From JALOTE01 sp031422195 (GTDB lineage Bacteria; Pseudomonadota; Alphaproteobacteria; Rhizobiales; Rhizobiaceae), in NCBI GenBank assembly GCA_031422195.1, contig JANOPZ010000046.1, forward strand, positions 1 to 11,594: a stretch of DNA of 11,594 nucleotides. Direction: 5' to 3'. The stretch's first letter is position 1; each line of letters opens with the position of its first letter. Position numbers and translations under genes: made by a program. Of this stretch, positions 7,143 to 11,594 are shown one piece after another. Below the pieces are notes generated by a model. That model made no database searches. It saw only the letters and a list, made by a program, of their open reading frames with translations, and was not told where the DNA came from.

Positions 7143-7874
7143 ATGACCAATAATCTGAAATCACGCCGTGACATGTTGGCTCTGTTTGGTTCTGGTGCAG
7201 CACTGATGGCATTGTCCGGCTGTACGATAGGACGCAAAGTTGACGACGAGCCGGTTGATCAAAAAGGCAAGAAAAAGAAAACATCCAAAATGGGGCCGCT
7301 TCAATTGAGCGCCACTGGCGGGCCGGAAGACTACAAAGGCATGTACGCTTCAGTTACCGATGGCGGGTTTAAGCTGCCAACCGTGCCTTACGAGAAAGTG
7401 CCGGAGCAATTCCGCCGGCAGATCGTAGAAAATAATACTGGCTATCCAGAAGGCACTATTGTGGTCGATACCGGCGCGCGCCATCTTTTCGTCACCTATG
7501 GCGAGGGTAAGGCCATTCGTTATGGCGTTGGCGTTGGCCGCGAAGGCTTTTCATGGTCTGGCGCAGCTGTCATGCAATGGAAGCGCGAATGGCCACGTTG
7601 GACACCGCCAGAAGAAATGATTGCCCGCAAGCCCGAGCTGGTTAAATACTCAGCTGCAAATGGTGGCCAAAATCCGGGTCTCGAAAATCCGCTCGGCGCA
7701 CGTGCGATGTATTTGTTTGATAAGGGCGCAGACACCGGCTTTCGGTTACACGGTTCGCCGGAATGGAAATCGATCGGTACCAATGCCTCATCAGGCTGCG
7801 TGCGTTTGATCAACCAAGACGTGATTGATCTTTATGCTCGCGTGCGTGGCGGCATGAAGGTTGTGGTGCTTTAA
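7143..7874 (+). CDS. L,D-transpeptidase (YkuD family), Tat-type lipoprotein
   Basis: Predicted to form 3-3 peptidoglycan cross-links or attach proteins to peptidoglycan in the periplasm. From ATG 7143 it has 243 residues. The N-terminus has a twin-Arg motif SRRDM (7-11), a hydrophobic stretch and a lipobox LSGC with Cys27, so it is probably a Tat- or Sec-exported lipoprotein. A Lys-rich linker (40-49) follows. The YkuD domain runs from about 104 to the end, with His203 (in RLHGSPEW) and catalytic Cys219 in SSGCVRLINQDVIDLY. The block WPRWTPPEEMI (149-160) is typical of rhizobial members. The frame extends to TTG 7131, but ATG 7143 puts the charged n-region correctly; its ribosome site (GTGGGG, 7133-7138) is weak. 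It is divergent from sodB (221-base gap) and convergent with the ATPase gene, seven bases away. Confidence 0.93.
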   Translation: MTNNLKSRRDMLALFGSGAALMALSGCTIGRKVDDEPVDQKGKKKKTSKMGPLQLSATGGPEDYKGMYASVTDGGFKLPTVPYEKVPEQFRRQIVENNTGYPEGTIVVDTGARHLFVTYGEGKAIRYGVGVGREGFSWSGAAVMQWKREWPRWTPPEEMIARKPELVKYSAANGGQNPGLENPLGARAMYLFDKGADTGFRLHGSPEWKSIGTNASSGCVRLINQDVIDLYARVRGGMKVVVL

Positions 7875-7881
7875 GCACCAC
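7863..7881 (+). terminator. Palindromic hairpin over the transpeptidase stop codon
   Basis: GTGGTGC-TTTAA-GCACCAC forms a perfect 7-bp stem, and the loop contains the TAA stop of the transpeptidase. On the plus strand it is followed by TTATCTTCTT, a moderate U-rich tract, so it probably ends that transcript. It abuts the stop codon of the convergent ATPase gene at 7882; on the minus strand no U-tract follows, so termination there is doubtful. Confidence 0.55.
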
Positions 7882-9426
7882 TTATCTTCTTAAAAAGCTT
7901 CCCAAAATCCCGCGGACAATCGCTGCGCCAACTTGGCGGCCAACGGAACTGGTCACTGAGCGGACGACTGATTTCATAGCCGCTTCCGTTACGCTTTGAC
8001 GCCCTGATGACCGGCCAGAAGCGCGCGAATTGGCCCTTTCCTCCCGCTCGGCCAGTATGTCATCGATTGCGCGTTGTTTTTCTTCTGCCTCGTCGGCTTT
8101 CTGCCGTTCTGCGGCTTTGGCGTTTTCAACGCCGCGTTTGGTCAGCATTTCGTAGGCAGATTCCCGATCAACCGTTTCATCATACAATCCGGCTACCGGT
8201 GATTGTTTGATCAACGCTGCGCGCTCGCTGTCAGTGATCGGGCCAAGTCGCGATGCCGGCGGGCGAATAAGTGTTCTTTGAACCATCGATGGAATGCCCT
8301 TGGCTTCCAGAGTGGAAACCAGCGCCTCGCCGGTGCCAAGTTTGGTTATAGCCTCGTAGCAAGAGAAATCAGGATTTGGACGGAATGTATCGGCTGCCGT
8401 TTTGACAGCCTTCTCTTCGCGCGGTGTAAACACGCGAAGCGCGTGCTGAAAGCGGTTGCCGAGCTGAGCCAAAATTGTGTCTGGCACATCCAGTGGCGAC
8501 TGGGTGATAAAGTAAATGCCAACGCCTTTGGAGCGGATTAGCCGCACCACTTGCTCAATACGTTGCACCAAAACCGGCGGCGCATCGTTGAACAATAGGT
8601 GGGCTTCATCAAAAAAGAACACGAGTTTGGGTTTTTCAACATCGCCAACCTCAGGCATTTGCTCAAAGAGTTCAGACATCATCCAAAGCATGAAAGTGGC
8701 ATAGAGACGCGGGCTGAGCATAAGTTTGTCGGCCGCCAAAACGCTGATGGCGCCGCGTCCATCGGGTGTGGTGCGCATAAGGTCGCTAAGATCAAGGCCG
8801 GGCTCGCCAAAAAAGTTGGCAGCGCCTTGCGTTTCAAGCACCAAAAGTGAGCGTTGAATAGAACCAACGGATTGGCGGTTAACGTTGCCATAGCGCGCAG
8901 AAAGTTCCTCTGAGCGTTCTGCCAAATTCAGCAACAATGATTGAAGGTCTTTCAAATCGAGCAGCAGCAGGCCCTCTTCATCGGCAATCCGGAAAGCGAT
9001 GTTCATTACGCCTTCTTGAGCTTCAGACAGGTTCATAATGCGCGAGAGGAGGAGTGGCCCCATTTCAGAAACAGTAGCGCGGATTGGGTGGCCTTTTGTG
9101 CCAAACAAATCCCAGAAAATCACCGGGAACTCTTGATACTCATAGGGATCAAGCTTGATTTGCTCAGCACGTTTGGTGAGAAAATCTTTGTATTCGCCAA
9201 TTGCGCCTATGCCTGACAAATCACCTTTCACATCAGCACAGAAAACTGGCACGCCTTGGTTTGAAAACCCTTCCGCCAAAATTTGCAGTGTGACGGTTTT
9301 CCCAGTGCCAGTGGCGCCAGTAACCAAGCCGTGCCGGTTGCCATATTTAAGCAATAGTGTTTCTGGGCGTTGATATTGATCATCGTTGGTGCGGCTCGCG
9401 CCGATAAAAAGCGTTTCGTCAGACAT
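7882..9426 (-). CDS. HerA-like P-loop ATPase (DUF853 / YjgR family)
   Basis: Member of the HerA/FtsK-like ATPase group related to E. coli YjgR; cellular role not established. From ATG 9426 it has 514 residues starting MSDETLFIGASR, as in relatives. Walker A is GATGTGKT (37-44), followed by FCADVKGDLSG (62-72), with Walker B LVFFFDEAH (268-276) and a sensor-like YFITQSPLDVP (305-315). A charged, probably coiled stretch covers about 431-472, and the tail is Ser/Arg-rich, ending in a Gly-rich amphipathic segment (GAAIVRGILGSFLRR). The frame runs up to a TTG at 9465, but the promoter at 9471-9499 would start transcription at about that base, and the family start favours ATG 9426, giving a leader of about 38 bases. 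The ribosome site is poor. No nuclease (NurA) or other HerA partner is adjacent, so it appears to be a lone gene, divergent from the small protein. Confidence 0.92.
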   Translation of the reverse strand: MSDETLFIGASRTNDDQYQRPETLLLKYGNRHGLVTGATGTGKTVTLQILAEGFSNQGVPVFCADVKGDLSGIGAIGEYKDFLTKRAEQIKLDPYEYQEFPVIFWDLFGTKGHPIRATVSEMGPLLLSRIMNLSEAQEGVMNIAFRIADEEGLLLLDLKDLQSLLLNLAERSEELSARYGNVNRQSVGSIQRSLLVLETQGAANFFGEPGLDLSDLMRTTPDGRGAISVLAADKLMLSPRLYATFMLWMMSELFEQMPEVGDVEKPKLVFFFDEAHLLFNDAPPVLVQRIEQVVRLIRSKGVGIYFITQSPLDVPDTILAQLGNRFQHALRVFTPREEKAVKTAADTFRPNPDFSCYEAITKLGTGEALVSTLEAKGIPSMVQRTLIRPPASRLGPITDSERAALIKQSPVAGLYDETVDRESAYEMLTKRGVENAKAAERQKADEAEEKQRAIDDILAEREERANSRASGRSSGRQSVTEAAMKSVVRSVTSSVGRQVGAAIVRGILGSFLRR

Positions 9427-9470
9427 AAAATTTGCCGGGGCAGGCCCGTCCCTAAGAGCGTTCAAAAGTG

Positions 9471-9499
9471 CTTATATGCGTCATATTGCGATCACTCAA
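9471..9499 (-). promoter_or_regulatory. Sigma-70-type promoter of the HerA-like ATPase gene
   Basis: On the minus strand TTGAGT (9499-9494) and TATAAG (9476-9471) are separated by exactly 17 bases. Both hexamers are good matches to the housekeeping consensus. The predicted start is near 9464, just upstream of ATG 9426. Confidence 0.6.
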
Positions 9500-9555
9500 T
9501 CAGTCTAATGCTTGATCGTTGGCCGGAAGCGCTTTAACAGGTATTCCAAACGAAT

Positions 9556-9559
9556 GGAG
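9556..9559 (+). promoter_or_regulatory. Ribosome binding site deciding the start of the small protein
   Basis: GGAG lies six bases before ATG 9566. It overlaps the alternative in-frame ATG 9554, which has no ribosome site of its own; this favours 9566. Confidence 0.6.
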
Positions 9560-9565
9560 ATTTTA

Positions 9566-9928
9566 ATGGAAGAACTTATTTCACGCATCACGGCATCAGT
9601 TGGTATTGATGCAGACACCGCGCAATCAGCGGTTGGCTTGATTTTAGCATTTTTGCAAAAAGAAGGTGATGCAGGCGCTGTTACTGAAATGATGAATAAA
9701 TTTCCCGGGGCTTCTGAATTGGCCGGTGAATATGCATCACAAATGGGCGGTGGATTTATGGGAGGCGGCGTCATGGGTCTTGGCCAAAAACTCATGGGTC
9801 TTGGCATGGGAATGGGCGACCTAACGGGCGTTGCCAAAGAAACAATCGGCTTTGCCAAAGAAAAAGCCGGTGCCTCAACGATTGATCAGCTGGTCGGCTC
9901 TATACCGGGCCTTTCGCAATTCGTGTAA
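9566..9928 (+). CDS. Small Gly/Met-rich helical protein of unknown function (DUF2780/DUF2267-like)
   Basis: Unknown function, 120 residues from ATG 9566 (MEELISRITASVGID). The N-terminal 55 residues look all-helical and resemble DUF2780/DUF2267-type proteins found in alphaproteobacteria; the family name is uncertain. Residues 60-84 are Gly/Met-rich (MGGGFMGGGVMGLG and more), and in the DNA a 14-base block TCATGGGTCTTGGC recurs exactly at 9771-9784 and 9792-9805, encoding VMGLGQK/LMGLGMG. The two ends echo each other: EMMNKFPGASELA (41-53) and DQLVGSIPGLSQFV (107-120), suggesting an internal duplication. There is no signal peptide or clear membrane helix. Upstream frame to 9512 (TTG) and ATG 9554 are less likely starts. 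It is divergent from the ATPase gene and 45 bases ahead of mutA on the same strand, so it may be co-transcribed with the mutase. Confidence 0.8.
   Translation: MEELISRITASVGIDADTAQSAVGLILAFLQKEGDAGAVTEMMNKFPGASELAGEYASQMGGGFMGGGVMGLGQKLMGLGMGMGDLTGVAKETIGFAKEKAGASTIDQLVGSIPGLSQFV
9771..9805 (+). repeat. Two exact 14-base direct repeats, 21-base period
   Basis: TCATGGGTCTTGGC occurs at 9771-9784 and again at 9792-9805. The 21-base period keeps frame and duplicates seven residues within the Gly/Met-rich segment of the small protein. Confidence 0.85.
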
Positions 9929-9961
9929 TGAGCGGGCAATAGTGCTCGCTACCACACTTTT

Positions 9962-9967
9962 GGGGGA
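9962..9967 (+). promoter_or_regulatory. Ribosome binding site for the mutA TTG start
   Basis: GGGGGA lies six bases before TTG 9974. The next in-frame Met codon is about 60 codons later, inside the conserved region, so the TTG start is needed. Confidence 0.6.
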
Positions 9968-9973
9968 AGTGGT

Positions 9974-11401
9974 TTGGATTTTGATGCGGCGGTCTTAGAT
10001 AGCCCTTTTGCACCTGCCAGTTTTGAAGATTGGCAAGCAGCAGCACTGAAGGCTGCTAAGGCAGACCAAATCGCTGCCTTGCATTCTTCAGTTGAAGGTT
10101 TGGCAATTGCGCCGGTTGTGGTGCGTTTGCACGGTCATACGACAATTTACATGCACCGGCCCAGCTGGTTGGCATTTCAACGGATTGATGACCCTGATGT
10201 TGCCCGCGCGACCGTGCAGGCTGAAGCAGATGCCAATGGCGGGGCTGATGGCTTGGCATTGGTTTTTGAGGGCGCGATTAATGCCTTTGGTAGAGGCCTA
10301 CCCGCAAACAGAGATACGCTTTTTTCGGTGCTGGATCGCATTGATTTAGAACGTACAGCGCTGCGCATTGATGCTCACCCGTCAATTCGTAACAGTGCAG
10401 AATGGCTGGTCGAGTTTATTCAATCCAGAAAGCCAAATCCGCGGACACTGCGATTGGCCACAGGTATTGACACGGCATCGATCTTTGCGACTTCAGGTCG
10501 CTTGGGAATGAGCTTTGAAGCCCTGAAGGCTTCATTACCACAGTCATTAACCGGCTTTTTTGCCTCAGGCCTACCGGGTATTCTGCTGGAAGCAGATTCC
10601 AGACCGGTTCACAACGCTGGCGGAACCGCAGCGCAAGAGTTAGGCTATGCATTGAGCGTTGCAGTAGGTCACCTGCGAATGGCAGAAGAAGCACGCCAAC
10701 CAGCCAGCAATATTGCGCCTTCGATCGGTTTTGCGCTTAGTGCTGATCAGGATTTTGTGCTGACGATCGCTAAGCTTCGTGCACTGCGTTTGCTTTGGAA
10801 CCGCGTTCTTGAAAGCTGCGGCGTTGCTTTGAAGCAACCTGTCAAAGTTCATGTCGAAACGGGTTGGCGTATGATGTCAACGCATGACCCTGAAACAAAT
10901 ATCCTGCGCAGCGCAATTGCACTGAGCGCGGCGGCCTTTGGTGGGGCCGATAGTATTGCAGTTTTGCCGCACACTATTGCAAACGGCTTGCCGGATGCAA
11001 TTGCGCGTCGCATTTCGCGGATGATGCAGCTTATTGCGCGTGACGAAAGCCATTTGGGCCAGGTCATGGATATGGCTGCAGGGTCGGGTAGCATTGAAAC
11101 ATTGACTGATGCGCTGTGTTTGGCCGCCTGGACAGAATTTCAGAAAATTGAAGGCGCTGGCGGGCCGTTGATGTCGCTAGCCTCCGGCATGTTTCAAGCC
11201 GATGTTGCCGCCGCGCGCACCCGCCGGGAAGCAGAAATGCGCACCACCAAGAGTATTGGCGTTAATGCGTTTCAAACAAAAGACAAACGTCCGGTAATAG
11301 TACTAGCGCATGCGCCGGTCGCAACCGTATTTCCATCAAAAGTCTGTTGTGAACGATTGCCGCTATGGTCGGTGGATACTTTGTTTGAGGCGGCAAAATG
11401 A
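9974..11401 (+). CDS. mutA: Methylmalonyl-CoA mutase small (beta) subunit, compact form
   Basis: Non-catalytic partner of MutB in the B12-dependent conversion of (R)-methylmalonyl-CoA to succinyl-CoA, the end of propionyl-CoA breakdown. 475 residues from TTG 9974. Typical small-subunit segments include GGADGLALVFEGAINAFGRG (about 89-108), RPVHNAGGTAAQELGYALS (about 210-228), VKVHVETGWRMMSTHDPETNILR (about 290-312) and GGADSIAVLPHT (322-333). It ends soon after the barrel with SIGVNAFQTKDKRP and a short tail. The well-known Propionibacterium small subunit is about 638 residues and carries a degenerate cobalamin-binding-like C-terminal domain; that domain is absent here. The stop TGA overlaps the mutB ATG (ATGA), so the two are translationally coupled, fitting a 1:1 complex. 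The frame is intact, with no sign of truncation by mutation, so the short form is probably native. Confidence 0.95.
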   Translation: MDFDAAVLDSPFAPASFEDWQAAALKAAKADQIAALHSSVEGLAIAPVVVRLHGHTTIYMHRPSWLAFQRIDDPDVARATVQAEADANGGADGLALVFEGAINAFGRGLPANRDTLFSVLDRIDLERTALRIDAHPSIRNSAEWLVEFIQSRKPNPRTLRLATGIDTASIFATSGRLGMSFEALKASLPQSLTGFFASGLPGILLEADSRPVHNAGGTAAQELGYALSVAVGHLRMAEEARQPASNIAPSIGFALSADQDFVLTIAKLRALRLLWNRVLESCGVALKQPVKVHVETGWRMMSTHDPETNILRSAIALSAAAFGGADSIAVLPHTIANGLPDAIARRISRMMQLIARDESHLGQVMDMAAGSGSIETLTDALCLAAWTEFQKIEGAGGPLMSLASGMFQADVAAARTRREAEMRTTKSIGVNAFQTKDKRPVIVLAHAPVATVFPSKVCCERLPLWSVDTLFEAAK

Positions 11402-11594
11402 TACCGGATTTTAGTATTATTGAATGGCAAAAACCGGTCACAACACCTCCCAAGCGCAATTCATTTTTTGAAACGCCTGAAGGAATTGTGGTTAAACAAG
11501 CTTATGTTGAAGCTGACATTTCGAACACAGCTCACATCAATTCCATGCCTGGATTTGCGCCTTTTTTACGCGGGCCCTATCCGACCATGTACGT
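11398..11594 (+). CDS. mutB: Methylmalonyl-CoA mutase large (alpha) subunit, N-terminal fragment (3' end outside window)
   Basis: Catalytic subunit of the B12-dependent mutase. Only 65 full codons are visible, open to the right edge. They begin MIPDFSIIEW and include FFETPEGIVVKQAY (23-36) and PGFAPFLRGPYPTMY (51-65), the diagnostic N-terminal signature of mutase large subunits. Tyr61 in RGPYPTMY matches the tyrosine (Tyr75 in Propionibacterium) that caps the substrate pocket, and the following TM contacts CoA; numbering is from memory. The ATG shares bases with the mutA stop codon (ATGA), showing coupled translation. The barrel and the C-terminal cobalamin-binding domain with its DxHxxG motif lie outside the window. 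Confidence 0.95.
   Translation, partial: MIPDFSIIEWQKPVTTPPKRNSFFETPEGIVVKQAYVEADISNTAHINSMPGFAPFLRGPYPTMY

Noticed and set aside
7882..9426. HerA-like ATPase as part of an anti-phage system
   Set aside because: No nuclease, SIR2 or other defence gene is adjacent; neighbours are housekeeping genes and the protein fits the DUF853/YjgR family.
9427..9465. N-terminal extension of the HerA-like ATPase to TTG 9465
   Set aside because: The predicted transcription start is at about this base, no ribosome site precedes it, and the family begins at the MSDETLFIG segment.
9512..9540. TTGATC-17-TAACAG as a plus-strand promoter for the small protein
   Set aside because: Spacing is right, but the -10 matches only three consensus positions; too weak to list.
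9512..9565. Longer starts (TTG 9512, ATG 9554) for the small protein
   Set aside because: No ribosome site before either one; the extra residues look like upstream non-coding sequence, and GGAG is placed for ATG 9566.
9929..9973. GAGC...GCTC hairpin between the small protein and mutA
   Set aside because: A stem of only about 4 bp with a long loop; chance is the simpler explanation.

Overview
The window looks like chromosomal DNA of an alphaproteobacterium, most likely of the Hyphomicrobiales/Rhizobiales type, with GC content near one half by eye. This is inferred from gene content: a Rhizobium etli ReAV-type asparaginase, a Tat-dependent lipoprotein L,D-transpeptidase, an Fe-type superoxide dismutase, a DUF1499 membrane protein, a DUF853 HerA-like ATPase and a compact two-subunit methylmalonyl-CoA mutase. 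There are no mobile elements, phage genes, tRNAs, rRNAs or CRISPR arrays. Genes are tightly packed; the largest gap is 221 bases.

Layout. 1-1551 is the C-terminal part of pyruvate,phosphate dikinase, cut by the left edge. 1610-6251 is a same-strand run: AMP-forming acyl-CoA ligase, DUF1499 membrane protein, SCP2-type thiolase and L-asparaginase. Gaps between the four genes are only 13 to 28 bases, so they probably form one operon. A hairpin with a U-tract (6270-6294) ends sodB (6322-6921, minus), which converges on the asparaginase. sodB is divergent from an L,D-transpeptidase lipoprotein (7143-7874, plus). That gene converges on the HerA-like ATPase (7882-9426, minus) through a perfect palindrome covering the stop codon. 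The ATPase has a good sigma-70-type promoter and is divergent from a small Gly/Met-rich protein (9566-9928, plus). This is followed after 45 bases by mutA (9974-11401) and, overlapping by ATGA, the start of mutB (11398 to the right edge).

How they fit together. Much of the window is central carbon metabolism: PEP/pyruvate interconversion (PpdK), activation and thiolysis of an unknown carboxylic acid (ligase and thiolase), release of ammonia and aspartate from asparagine, and conversion of methylmalonyl-CoA to succinyl-CoA (MutAB). sodB, the transpeptidase and the ATPase are housekeeping or stress functions.

I see no clear novel defence or mobile system. The points most worth a second look are the mixed ligase/DUF1499/thiolase/asparaginase operon, the palindrome over the presumed sodB promoter, the small Gly/Met-rich protein ahead of mutA, and the short MutA lacking the usual C-terminal domain. 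Several starts were moved from the longest frame: asparaginase to TTG 5244, transpeptidase to ATG 7143, ATPase to ATG 9426 and the small protein to ATG 9566.
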